Shown: positions 41,401 through 56,400 of the stretch, piece by piece
Layout of the letters: every line of letters begins with the position of its first letter
Position numbering within the stretch: position 1 is the stretch's first letter
Source of the DNA: Glandiceps talaboti
Lineage: Eukaryota > Hemichordata > Enteropneusta > Spengelidae
Assembly: GCF_964340395.1 (NCBI RefSeq)
Contig: NC_135550.1
Location: 2,219,501-2,283,500, forward strand
DNA length: 64,000 nt
Direction of reading: 5' to 3'
Made by a program: the position numbers and the translations under genes
Notes under the pieces: generated by a model
Databases searched by the model: none
Seen by the model: only the letters and a program-made list of their open reading frames with translations
Told to the model about the DNA's origin: nothing

Positions 41401-44400
41401 AAATCAGGAAATGCAACTAAAGTAGGCTACAACAAGGTATACAGGTAAAAACCTCAATATAGTCTTCTGTGCTGAAAAATCAAAAAGTTTGGATCCTTAT
41501 GACTCCACTTACCTAGTCACCAAATTTGTATGTAGGATGCTCAGAATTAAATACTGGTTTTAAAAACCAACAAAACTTAGTTGGAGTGCCAACAATAAGT
41601 AATAAGAATCAAAATAGTTTATAGTTGGGAAAATTTAATTTTTTTATTACAAAATATCATTCAAATTAATGAGAAAAGTACATTTTCATGAGCGATAGCA
41701 TATTGCTGTGGCAAATTAATTTATTCATTAACCAAAGTCTGATGAGATAGGAGGACTTACTATGACAAATTAATTTATTCATCAACCAAAGTCTGATGAG
41801 ATAGGAGGATTTACTGTGGCAAATTAATTTATTCATTAACCAAAGTCTGATGAGATAGGAGGATTTACTGTGGCAAATTAATTTATTCATTAACCAAAGT
41901 CTGATGAGATAGGAGGATTTACTGTGGCAAATTAATTTATTCATCAACCAAAGTCTGATGAGATAGGAGGATTTACTGTGGCAAATTAATTTATTCATCA
42001 ACCAAAGTCTGATGAGATAGGAGGATTTACTGTGGCAAATTAATTTATTCATTAACCAAAGTCTGATGAGATAGGAGGATTTACTGTGGCAAATTAATTT
42101 ATTCATTAACCAAAGTCTGATGAGATAGGAGGATTTACTGTGGCAAATTAATTTATTCATTAACCAAAGTCTGATGAGATAGGAGGATTTACTGTGACAA
42201 ATTAGTTTATTCATCAACCAAAGTCTGATGAGATAGGAGGATTTACTGTGGCAAATTAATTTATCCATCAGCCAAAGTCTGATGAGATAGGAGGACTTAC
42301 TATGACAAATTAATTTATTCATTAACCAAAGTCTGATGAGATAGGAGGATTTACTGTGACAAATTAATTTATTCATCAACCAAAGTCTGATGAGATAGGA
42401 GGATTTATTGTGACAAATTAATTTATTCATCAACCAAAGTCTGATGAGATAGGAGGATTTACTGTGACAAATTAATTTATTCATCAACCAAAGTCTGATG
42501 AGATAGGAGAACTTACTATGACAAATTAATTTATTCATTAACCAAAGTCTGATGAGATAGGAGGATTTACTGTGACAAATTAATTTATTCATCAACCAAA
42601 GTCTGATGAGATAGGAGGATTTATTGTGACAAATTAATTTATTCATCAACCAAAGTCTGATGAGATAGGAGGACTTACTATGGCAAATTAATTTGTTTAT
42701 CAACCAAAGTCTGATGAGATTGGAGGATTTATTGTGGCAAATTAATTTATTCATCAACCAAAGTCTGATGAGATAGGAGGATTTACTGTGGCAAATTAAT
42801 TTATTCATTAACCAAAGTCTGATGAGATAGGAGGACTTACTATGACAAATTCATCAACAAAAGTATGCATCTTTGTTATAGACTAGCAGAGCTACTTGGA
42901 ATCTCTGTTGATGAGTTGAAAGGTCAACTGGCTGTACAGGCTGCCAAAAATGGACAAGTTGAGACAGCTATTGAAAAGTGCAAGTGAGTTTACTATCTAT
43001 CCCAATAGTTATTATTACCAACATGATGGTTAGAAGCCAGTTTCTGAAGCCTTAGTTCCATGATTATGTATATATTAGTCTAGCGCTAGCCTTTATCAAA
43101 TCTTTCACCTCTCTTTTATGGTTAGAGACTATGCTGGCATTCAGACCGTGTATATAAACTCTACTTACTATTTATCAGATAAGTACTGAAAGGAAGGAGA
43201 GACTTCTGTCTAATTATTTGCTAAAATACTAGGACAAAGATTGGTCAAAATATACATTCTTAGACAATGTGTAATGGTAACCCTCATGTGGGCTGACTAA
43301 ATTCAAACAAAGGGAAGCATACAACCATTATTGAATAAAAATGCAAACAGGAATGGAATTACTCAAGGGAAGTGTGAGTCAGGATGGCTGAATTGATAGA
43401 GTGGTGATTTGCAGCTTGTTTGAGCCACGTCATCGATGTTTATCTGTTTGTTTGTTTGTTTGTTTGTTTGTTTGTTTGTGAATGATTTGAACCACAAGAG
43501 TGCCCCAGGTTAACCAAGCTGTATATTTTGGGACCTGGTATGAAAGAGAACTTTAAACCAATGTGCCTCAGTGGCTGCAGCTGCCAGATTGTATGCTTAC
43601 AGAGAGTTCAGAGTTAGAAAGGGCCTGTTATGTTCTCAGTGATCTACACCAAGCCTGGCTGTTATGTTCTCAGTGAACTACACCAAGCCTGGGTAATAAT
43701 TGTAAAACACTTTGAAAATAGTGTTGCACAGGAATATATGAAAGTGTTTTTCAAAATTGCTATATTAGTGTATCTCAATGATATCAAATTTTCCAACAAA
43801 AACATCATATAATGTCATCTTTCTTTACAGGGATTTGTATGAACTGGTTCCTGATGAGAAAACTGGTGCTATTTTATATACAGTAGCACACACATTGTGT
43901 TACATTCAAGCTGAAACTGGAAGTGTTTATAGTGGTAGTCAATGGTATTCTTCTCAAATATGTCAATTAGCATGTCAAGCTGCTATCATTTGCCATACAG
44001 GTACATTAATTACTACCAGTAGTGTGTTTGCAAATATCAATCTGTTTTCAGAATTGTGATGTTATTAAAGGTTCATACTAGTAATTCAATTCCAGGCTCT
44101 CACATTAGTGACATGTTATCTGTGATGCTGTAAGTATAAGATTCTGTACACACATTTTATATATCTCTGTTTTATGACCCAAATTTTAATCCTAATGTGG
44201 TATGGGTCCATAAAGGGGACACCCACTACAGAAAATAGTGTATTTTCATTGTTTTCACACCGGTCCACTGTTGCCTCATGGCAGTTAGCAGACATACATA
44301 TGTATGTATTTATTTAGATGCATACTGAATATTTATGACTCCTATTATAAAGTGCTTATTACCTTTAGATAAAAAATCATGAATATCTAATACATATGCA

Positions 44401-47400
44401 TAAATGACCAGAAATATTCATCAGCTTGGTAGATCAAATGATTTACAAAAGATTATAATTACACACAAGCAGATCAAAGTTATTTTTAGCATTGAGCTTT
44501 CAATCAGTCTTGGTTGATGATCCTCATCAGGCAAATTCCATAGTTACAGCTGACCACTAGGTGGCGGTATACTTATGTGTTATAACCTTTGTAAATCATT
44601 ATGCACATATGTTAAGTCCCATGCTGCAATGGTGTACCTGTGTGAGAACAATAGAGGTGAAAAAGAGTTTCAATTTGGTCTTTCTTGTCAATCATTTGAA
44701 ATTTATGTGATGTGAAATCATGAAATGACTTCAGTTTCCAGATCCCAAAGTTTGTGAAAATGCATCTATTTCCTGGAATTTACACAAAGATCCTCTTTTC
44801 AGAGCTACAAACATGTGCACCAACTTTATCTCTTAGTCTGTCTAAAGCTGTGCTACAATTACCTACTAGCAGCAAGTTTCTCTATTGATCACAGTATAAT
44901 CTTTCATTCACTGATGTTTAATTAGTGTACAGTTCACCAGTGGAGTTTTATGTACAGGATAGTGACACTGTGGGATATCTAATCTGGTGTAATAAACAAA
45001 TTTGCAATGATATACTGTGTTCTAGTTGCTAATTTAACATCAAATGTTGGAGTTGTTTGTTTACCATCTGAGTGAAGTGAGTGAGTGTATGTGTGTCATT
45101 ATCTGTGGACGGACAAGCCAGCCTTGGTCTTATCAACAATTTTTTACAATTCAACATCAGGGAGCGAAAGATTACACTGTGATCAATAGGGAAACTTGCT
45201 GCTAGTAGGTAGTTTTAGCACAGCTTGAGACAGGCTAAGAGATACAGTTGGTTGAAGATCATTTCATGCATTTATTGCCAAATCACAATAACAGGAATAT
45301 GTGGGATCATATCACTCAAGCATGACATTGTCCATTCAAGAAATATTGATATTAAATAGATCTACTAGCAGACAGTCAGAACTACAAGACTAACACATAA
45401 AATAACAATTTTAGTATTGGCTATATCTGAAATACTGATTTTAGTATCTTTGTCTTTCTGTTAGATCTACTAGCTGACTGTCAAATGTTACTAAACTGTA
45501 CAAGACTAACAGATCACGTGTACCAGCAGTGTGAAAATGCAGACTGTGACATTGGTATTCAGGTTTGTCACTTTCTCTTGTACCTTTTATGGATCATATA
45601 CAAATGATGACAAGAAAAAGAGATTTGAGGTTTAACATGAACAAAGTATTGATCATTCATTGGTCCTTTTAGTACACAAGTCTTTGTTGTGAGATGATTT
45701 GCTTGAAAGAAATCACCCCACCCTGAAAGAAATCACCCCACCCCACCCTGAAAGAAATCACTCCATCCCACCCTGAAAGAAATCACCCCACCCCACCCTG
45801 AAAGAAACCACCCCACCCCGAAAGAAATCACTCCATCCCACCCTGAAAGAAATCACCCCACCCTGAAAGAAATCACCCCACCCTACCCCACCCTGAAAGA
45901 AATCACCCCACCCCACCCTGAAAGAAATCACCCCATCCCACCCTGAAAGAAATCACACCACCCCACCCTGAAAGAAATCACCTCACCCCACCCCACCCTG
46001 AAAGAAATCCTACCCCACCCTGAAAGAAATCACCCCACCCCACCCCACCCTGAAAGAAATAACCCCGCCCCATCCCACCCTGAAATCAAAAGTAGCAGTT
46101 GTGGAAGACTTGTCTGTCCTACTATCATATTGTGAATTGGAGAGATGACATGACTTGTATATACTGAGCAGAGAAACCATTTCTTTGTTCAACCAAGAAC
46201 ATTGCCTTGTTCTGGAATCCTATTTTGTATTAGTTCAAGACTCAGATTGTAAATAATTTACCTAGTATATTTGTCTAAATCTGAACACCTGTCACTTATA
46301 GGGAATAGAGAATGAAAATAGCGATGGTATACAGCGTCCTGCCAGTCATTTGATAACTATTCATCATTGAATAATATACAATAACAGCTGAAGAAGGCCT
46401 AGTGATTAGTTGAAATATACTCTGGTGAATTAATAACGAAGTAATTATAATCTATCCTACTGGACTTGCTGTTATTTTGAATGGCAAAAGTTTCACGTCC
46501 TATCCTGGACGCTTCATCAGGCCGACTGATGATCTAATGACAGATGGTTTGTGACTCTTGACAGAGTAGGATTGTCATGTGAACAGCAAGTCCAGTAGGA
46601 TAGATTATATTAAGTACTTTGTTATTAACTTCATACCTGGATGATTGTGAACATTCATAGATATACTAGGTAAATTGTTTACACTGAGTTCAGAACTAAT
46701 CCAAAAACATGTCTTTGTTGATATTAACAGAATTCATGTGATGATCGTGGCATTGCAAGGTATCACAGAGATGACCCATACTATGAATGGCAGTTTAATG
46801 ATTACTATGAGGAGGATGGACTAGTCTTAGATCCTAGTCTAGCCATGCCGTTGGCCAATCAGTTCACTCTTTCCTGTTTGCCACAAGTTCATGCAAGTGA
46901 CCACAGACAACCTTTACAGCAAGATAGTGTTGTAGGAATGGCTGAACATGATGTAGGTAAGTTATTATACTGTCCATGCAGGTGATCGACACAGACAACA
47001 TTTAAACAGGGTTTATATGCTCCTGTTATGTTCTGAAATTTCATAGGATTCCTGGAAAATAAAAGTATCATATACCTCTTGAAGTGAAAAAATACATTTG
47101 CAATCAATAATTTGGACTTTTTTAGATACAGTAAAAGCCATTATAATGAAAATAAACCACTGTTAGTTGTAAATCTTGATGTATGCCAAGGTGAATCACA
47201 TGTATGGCCTGGCAGATTGATTTCGGTATGTTCATATAATTATATCTTGATGTATGCCAAGGTGAATCACATGTATGGCCTGGCCGATTGATTTCGGTAT
47301 GTTCATATGTATGCCAAGGTGAATCACATGTATGGCCTGGCCGATTGATTTCGGTATGTTCATATAATTATATCTTGATGTATGCCAAGGTGAATCACAT

Positions 47401-50400
47401 GTATGGCCTGGCCGATTGATTTCGGTATGTTCATATAATTATATCTTGATGTATGCCAAGGTGAATCACATGTATGGCCTGGCAGATTGATTTCAGTATG
47501 TTCAATCACATATAATTATATCTTGTGCTCTTTGCATGCTCATACGCATCATTCGAGTCGCACGAACACAAAAAAAATGGAAAACATGAAACACAAAATT
47601 ACTGTGAACAAGGTTTGAATTTGGCATTTAATAAAATTTATCATAATTTGACTATGCAACAGATGTTTTGGGAAAATGATGTTGTATTTGGTTGAGTACC
47701 TTCCTTAATCAATAGAATGCCTGCATACATGCCACAATTGAAGAACAACACAAATGTAATCAAAAACGCTGTGAAACTGGGTGTAAAAGAGTCCTTTGTA
47801 ACACTAAAATTGTCAAATATCACAAATTGGAAACACTATACTTCAGTCACTGACTATCATCCAATTCTAATAAGAAACGTACACTTCCTCTTGTTTTAGG
47901 CGTTTGATACAGTTGGTAAAGTTACAGCAGAGTAGAACGTCTATCGTCAGCTTCACTATTTGTACATCATTCATCAAATCCAAATATTCCTTGCCAATAT
48001 TTGATGTAACTTCACCACAATTGCCAAATAGAATACTATTTATGATTTAGGAGGAATTTCCTGGAGCTACTGTTGAATAGCATAGGAAAATATTAATAGA
48101 ATGCCAACAAGTTTTGCAACACGCATAGAAACAGGAAAGAAAGTAGTTCAAAATTTCCGACCCTGACCTTATTTGGGCAAAGTGTGCTCGCAATTTCTTC
48201 ATAGCAATACATAGGGACATGATTATACGTATCTTATTTATGGTAAGATAGTATTCTAGGAATGGCTAAACATGACATAGGTACAGTCTACTTAGAATGG
48301 CTAAACATGACATAGGTACAGTCTACTTAGAATGGCTAAACATGACATAGGTATTAGCCTACTAGGTTGTTACTTGTAACTTTTACAGTCTAGTTAGAAT
48401 GACTAAACATGACATAGGTATTAGCCTACTAGGTTGTTACTTGTAACTTTTACAGTCTACTTAGAATTACTAAACATGACATAGATACTAGCCTACTAGG
48501 TTGTTACTTGTAACTTTTACAGTCAAGTTAGAATGGTTAAACATGACATAGGTATTAGCCTACTAGGTTGTTACTTGTAACTTTTACAGTCAAGTTAGAA
48601 TGACTAAACATGACATAGGTACCTAGCCTACTACTACTAGGTTGTTACTTGTAACTTTTACAGTCTACTTAGAATGACTAAACATGACATAGGTATTAGC
48701 CTACTAGGTTGTTACTTGTAACTTTTACAGTCTACTTAGAATGGCTAAACATGACATAGGTATTAGCCTACTAGGTTGTTACTTGTAACTTTAACAGTCT
48801 ACTTAGAATGGCTAAACATGACATAGATACTAGCCTACTAGGTTGTTACTTGTAACTTTTACAGTCAAGTTAGAATGACTAAACATGACATAGATACTAG
48901 CCTACTAGGTTGTTACTTGTAACTTTTACAGTCTACTTAGAATGGCTAAACATGACATAGATACTAGCCTACTAGGTTGTTACTTGTAACTTTTACAGTC
49001 AAGTTAGAATGACTAAACATGACATAGATACTAGCCTACTAGGTTGTTACTTGTAACTTTTACAGTCTACTTAGAATGACTAAACATGACATAGGTACTA
49101 GCCTACTAGGTTGTTACTTGTAACTTTTACAGTCTAGTTAGAATGGCTAATTACAGTCTCTTTGTTGCCATGAGCACATAATAGTTTGCCACACAGATTT
49201 CTAAAAGCAAGCCTGTGTACATTAATAGAGATGTCTGGACCTGATTAAAGATTTGTAAAGCCTGATTAATTTAAAAACAGTATTGTTGTACATACCATGT
49301 TTGTAATAGTAGCTATATTATGATGAATACAACATTGTATTGAATGCATCTACCATCATACTGATTTTCTAGTCAACTCACAAAATGAGAAACTAAGACT
49401 TGTATTTTGGTCAAATGTGTTGAAAACTAAATTTAAATTGTAGTTGTAATAATTTGTGTTCACTTTATCAACAGAACATGATGAAGACCGAGGTCAGAAT
49501 ATCATAGAAAATGTGAATCACTGTTCAGCAAACATAGTATCATTACTACAAGAACACAGTCTAGGGCTTGCCTACACCCTCAAGACAATATTGATTTGTT
49601 TGCAGTATAGAGCAAGTCGAACTACAACACATGCTGTAAGTAAAATGTACTCTAAGTGAATGGTAGTGTAACATGTAGGCGAGTCAAGGTCCAATGAAGC
49701 TAGCAAATAATTTGTGACAGCACTTATTATCTTTTCTGACTGCAAAAGCAGACAAAAGGAGTAGCGTTGTATTTTACTGTCATTAACATATTTTATTATA
49801 GACACAGACCTTCATATTCCCAGGGTGTGACGTCAAAGTATAGTACTATGAAATCCATACATTTCATATTACTATATTTTGACGTCACAGTATAGTAATA
49901 TGGTCAGAACTACTTTGAATTATTTGTAAACATCATCAACCTGTACAGTTACGATGTTGTTTGAAAATATGGTTTCCTTGCTATTCATGGATTGCCAAAC
50001 ATCGACCATCATCATCCTCAGTGTAAACAGTGAACAATCACCTTTCGTACGTACAGCCACTAACATATGTAGACATGCTAACATCAACATCGTAAAAACT
50101 TCCACTTGTGATTGTTGCGCAACACAGTGAAATTGTTGTCCGTTAAATTCAACTATTGATAGAATTTTTAAATGACTTTTGACAAGGTGTTTTTGAAAAT
50201 TTCACAATGTTTTTGACGTTTTAACTTGCCAGTGTTAATGTATTTAGCGTATGACTCTGAGCCGAGTTCTATGCATAAACCGGTGTAGGCATCCATTCGT
50301 TAGTCAGTCTCTCGATATGTCTCAATTTTTCTGATGAAAGTGGCTATATTTTGTCAAAGAATTAATCACTGCTCTTGACAAACGTCCCGTTGTTGGCAAA

Positions 50401-53400
50401 ATGTTCCCTACCTGAAAGTCTGTGGTGTAATTTTACTGATCTCAACATATACATTAGTAGTAGTAGTAGTGACGGCAGCTGTCACAATGGCGACTACATT
50501 CTGAAAACTGAATGAACGTAACAGCTGAGTGCTGTAGCCCCATCACTTCATAAAATTAATGCACGTTCAGCGTAAGTTTGAGAATATTTTAGTTTAAAAT
50601 TGTCACTATAATAGAAAAAAATAGTGGGTCTATGTATATAATAAATAAATAATCTCCCGGTATTTCTCATTCATGCTACGTCATCTCAGATTCATGATTC
50701 CCCTATTTCTGTATCCATCCGAGCCGATACGGCCGACATGAGGGGAATCATGAGTCTGAGATGACGTAGCACGAATGAGAAATACCGAAAGATTATATAT
50801 AAGTATTTCATGTCTCCCTTACAGACAACTGAATACTGCAGGTCTAGATAAAATCTTAAAACCAACTCATTTTTCATTTCATCTTGTCTCTCTACAGACA
50901 CCTGACAGTGATACAGATTTAGATGATGTAATGAAGCTGTGTATAACACATTCTAATCTTGCTGTACAAAAATATTCTTTGAACCTGCTTCATAAAGTAA
51001 GTATTATTAACTCATCATTCATTATCAATGTGCTATCATAATGTACTGTAAATTTCAATCCAGAGTCACCCATTATAATTAGTACTGTAAATTTCAATCC
51101 AGAATCACCCATTATAATTAGTACTGTAAATTTCAATCCAGAGTCACCCATTATAATTAGTACTGTAAATTTCAATCCAGAGTCACCCATTATAATTAGT
51201 ACTGTAAATTTCAATCCAGAGTCACCCACTATAATTAGTACTGTAAATTTCAATCCAGAGTCACCCATTATAATTAGTACTGTAAATTTCAATCCAGAGT
51301 CACCCATTATAATTAGTACTGTAAATTTCAATCCAGAGTCACCCACTATAATTAGTACTGTAAATTTCAATCCAGAATCACCCATTATAATTAGTACTGT
51401 AAATTTCAATCCAGAATCACCCACTATAATTAGTACTGTAAATTTCAATCCAGAGTCACCCACTATAATTAGTACTGTAAATTCCAATCCAGAGTCACCC
51501 ATTATAATTAGTACTGTAAATTCCAATCCAGAATCACCCATTATAATTAGTACTGTAAATTTCAATCCAGAGTCACCCATTATAATTAGTACTGTAAATT
51601 CCAATCCAGAGTCACCCATTATAATTAGTACTGTAAATTTCAATCCAGAGTCACCCATTATAATTAGTACTGTAAATTCCAATCCAGAGTCACCCATTAT
51701 AATTAGTACTGTAAATTTCAATCCAGAGTCACCCATTATAATTAGTACTGTAAATTTCAATCCAGAGTCACCCATTATAATTAGTACTGTAAATTTCAAT
51801 CCAGAATCACCCATTATAATTAGTACTGTAAATTTCAATCCAGAGTCACCCATTATAATTAGTACTGTAAATTTCAATCCAGAGTCACCCATTATAATTA
51901 GTACTGTAAATTTCAATCCAGTCACCCATTATAATTAGTACTGTAAATTTCAATCCAGAGTCACCCACTATAATTAGTACTGTAAATTTCAATCCAGAAT
52001 CACCCATTATAATTAGTACTGTAAATTTCAATCCAGAGTCACCCATTATAATTAGTACTGTAAATTTCAATCCATAGTCACCCATTATAATTAGTACTGT
52101 AAATTTCAATCCATAGTCACCCATTATAATTAGTACTGTAAATTTCAATCCAGAGTCACCCATTATAATTAGTACTGTAAATTTCAATCCAGAATCACCC
52201 ATTATAATTAGTACTGTAAATTTCAATCCAGAATCACCCATTATAATTAGTACTGTAAATTTCAATCCAGAGTCACCCATTATAATTAGTACTGTAAATT
52301 TCAATCCAGAGTCACCCATTATAATTAGTACTGTAAATTTCAATCCAGAGTCACCCATTATAATTAGTACTGTAAATTTCAATCCAGAGTCACCCACTAT
52401 AATTAGTACTGTAAATTTCAATCCAGAGTCACCCACTATAATTAGTACTGTAAATTTCAATCCAGAGTCACCCACTATAATTAGTACTGTAAATTTCAAT
52501 CCAGAGTCACCCATTATAATTAGTACTGTAAATTTCAATCCAGAGTCACCCATTATAATTAGTACTGTAAATTTCAATCCAGAGTCACCCATTATAATTA
52601 GTACTGTAAATTTCAATCCAGAGTCACCCATTATAATTAGTACTGTAAATTTCAATCCAGAATCACCCATTTTAATTAGTACTGTAAATTTCAATCCAGA
52701 GTCACCCATTTTAATTAGTACTGTAAATTTCAATCCAGAGTCACCCATTATAATTAGTACTGTAAATTTCAATCCAGAATCACCCATTATAATTAGTACT
52801 GTAAATTTCAATCCAGAATCACCCATTATAATTAGTACTGTAAATTCCAATCCAGAGTCACCCATTATAATTAGTACTGTAAATTTCAATCCAGAGTCAC
52901 CCACTATAATTAGTACTGTAAATTTCAATCCAGAGTCACCCACTATAATTAGTACTGTAAATTTCAATCCAGAGTCACCCACTATAATTAGTACTGTAAA
53001 TTTCAATCCAGAGTCACCCACTATAATTAGTACTGTAAATTTCAATCCAGAGTCACCCATTATAATTAGTACTGTAAATTTCAATCCAGAGTCACCCATT
53101 ATAATTAGTACTGTAAATTTCAATCCAGAGTCACCCATTATAATTAGTACTGTAAATTTCAATCCAGAGTCACCCATTATAATTAGTACTGTAAATTTCA
53201 ATCCAGAGTCACCCATTATAATTAGTACTGTAAATTTCAATCCAGAGTCACCCATTTTAATTAGTACTGTAAATTTCAATCCAGAGTCACCCATTTTAAT
53301 TAGTACTGTAAATTTCAATCCAGAGTCACCCATTATAATTAGTACTGTAAATTTCAATCCAGAATCACCCATTATAATTAGTACTGTAAATTTCAATCCA

Positions 53401-56400
53401 GAATCACCCATTATAATTAGTACTGTAAATTCCAATCCAGAGTCACCCATTATAATTAGTACTGTAAATTTCAATCCAGAGTCACCCACTATAATTAGTA
53501 CTGTAAATTTCAATCCAGAGTCACCCACTATAATTAGTACTGTAAATTTCAATCCAGAGTCACCCATTATAATTAGTACTGTAAATTTCAATCCAGAGTC
53601 ACCCACTATAATTAGTACTGTAAATTTCAATCCAGAGTCACCCACTATAATTAGTACTGTAAATTTCAATCCAGAGTCACCCATTATAATTAGTACTGTA
53701 AATTTCAATCCAGAGTCACCCATTATAATTAGTACTGTAAATTTCAATCCAGAGTCACCCATTATAATTAGTACTGTAAATTTCAATCCAGAGTCACCCA
53801 TTATAATTAGTACTGTAAATTTCAATCCAGAATCACCCATTATAATTAGTACTGTAAATTTCAATCCAGAGTCACCCATTATAATTAGTACTGTAAATTT
53901 CAATCCAGAATCACCCATTATAATTAGTACTGTAAATTTCAATCCAGAATCACCCATTATAATTAGTACTGTAAATTTCAATCCAGTCACCCATTATAAT
54001 TAGTACTGTAAATTTCAATCCAGAGTCACCCATTATAATTAGTACTGTAAATTTCAATCCACAGTCACCCATTATAATTAGTACTGTAAATTTCAATCCA
54101 GAGTCACCCATTATAATTAGTACTGTAAATTTCAATCCAGAATCACCCATTATAATTAGTACTGTAAATTTCAATCCAGAGTCACCCACTATAATTAGTA
54201 CTGTAAATTTCAATCCAGAATCACCCATTATAATTAGTACTGTAAATTCCAATCCAGAGTCACCCATTATAATTAGTACTGTAAATTTCAATCCAGAGTC
54301 ACCCATTATAATTAGTACTGTAAATTTCAATCCAGAGTCACCCATTATAATTAGTACTGTAAATTTCAATCCAGAATCACCCATTATAATTAGTACTGTA
54401 AATTTCAATCCAGAGTCACCCATTATAATTAGTACTGTAAATTTCAATCCAGAATCACCCATTATAATTAGTACTGTAAATTTCAATCCAGAATCACCCA
54501 TTATAATTAGTACTGTAAATTTCAATCCAGAGTCACCCATTATAATTAGTACTGTAAATTTCAATCCAGAGTCACCCATTATAATTAGTACTGTAAATTT
54601 CAATCCACAGTCACCCATTATAATTAGTACTGTAAATTTCAATCCAGAGTCACCCATTATAATTAGTACTGTAAATTTCAATCCAGAATCACCCATTATA
54701 ATTAGTACTGTAAATTTCAATCCAGAGTCACCCACTATAATTAGTACTGTAAATTTCAATCCAGAATCACCCATTATAATTAGTACTGTAAATTCCAATC
54801 CAGAGTCACCCATTATAATTAGTACTGTAAATTTCAATCCAGAGTCACCCATTATAATTAGTACTGTAAATTTCAATCCAGAGTCACCCATTATAATTAG
54901 TACTGTAAATTTCAATCCAGAATCACCCACTATAATTAGTACTGTAAATTTCAATCCAGAGTCACCCACTATAATTAGTACTGTAAATTTCAATCCAGAG
55001 TCACCCACTATAATTAGTACTGTAAATTTCAATCCAGAATCACCCATTATAATTAGTACTGTAAATTTCAATCCAGAGTCACCCATTATAATTAGGACTT
55101 TGTACACAAATGATTATGTTTCAGTGCATGGACAAATAAGTTTAGAACTTAGAAGGCTTTTGATGTGATAAATCACTGTTCTAGTTTCAACAGGCATTTT
55201 GAGCAAAGAATTCTATTTCAGTAGCTATGTCAGCATTCAAGAAATTAAGCCTGCCAATGGTCAACACGGTGTACAACAGATAAAACATACCATATGCAAG
55301 CACAATAGTAAATATGCATAAAATTAAGTGAAATATAAGAAATTATGAAATTCCCATTGTTTCAATTTAACAAGGTGCAAACATATTTCTCTTTCAATTT
55401 AGACATTCTGTACATCCACATCTGCCAGTGTCTGAAATAAACATAAGACACTTGATTTATACAAATGAAATGTACAAATATCAGACCCCAGATTATACGA
55501 ATGAAATGTACAAATAACAGACACTTGATTATACGAATGAAATGTACAAATATCAGACCCCAGATTATACAAATGAAATGTACAAATATCAGACCCCAGA
55601 TTATATGAATGAAATGTACAAATATCAGAACCCAGATTATACGAATGAAATGTACAAATATCAGACCCCAGATTATATGAATGAAATGTACAAATATCAG
55701 ACCCCAGATTATACAAATGAAATGTACAAATATCAGACCCCAGATTATATGAATGAAATGTACAAATATCAGACCCCAGATTATACAAATGAAATGTACA
55801 AATATCAGACCCCAGATTATACGAATGAAATGTACAAATATCAGAACCCAGATTATACAAATGAAATGTACAAATATCAGAACCCAGATTATACAAATGA
55901 AATGTACAAATATCAGAACCCAGATTATACAAATGAAATGTACAAATATCAGACCCCAGATTATATGAATGAAATGTACAAATATCAGAACCCAGATTAT
56001 ACAAATGAAATGTACAAATATCAGACCCCAGATTATACAAATGAAATGTACAAATATCAGAACCCAGATTATACAAATGAAATGTACAAATATCAGACCC
56101 CAGATTATACAAATGAAATGTACAAATATCAGACCCCAGATTATACAAATGAAATGTACAAATATCAGAACCCAGATTATACAAATGAAATGTACAAATA
56201 TCAGACCCCAGATTATATGAATAAAATGTACAAATATCAGAACCCAGATTATACAAATGAAATGTACAAATATCAGACCCCAGATTATACGAATGAAATG
56301 TACAAATATCAGACCCCAGATTATATGAATGAAATGTACAAATATCAGACCCCAGATTATACAAATGAAATGTACAAATATCAGACCCCAGATTATACGA

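Noticed and set aside
41666-42808. 380-codon minus-strand frame with an 18-residue repeat
   Set aside because: It is a product of the 54-bp array inside the I-J intron.
43778-44059. Separate 93-codon gene
   Set aside because: It is KNTC1 exon K extended into intron on both sides; the GT-AG borders and phase define the exon.
51042-55107. Minus-strand frames of 311, 701 and 385 codons with a 13-residue repeat
   Set aside because: They are exact translations of the 39-bp minisatellite, lack non-repeat domains, and lie inside a KNTC1 intron on the opposite strand.
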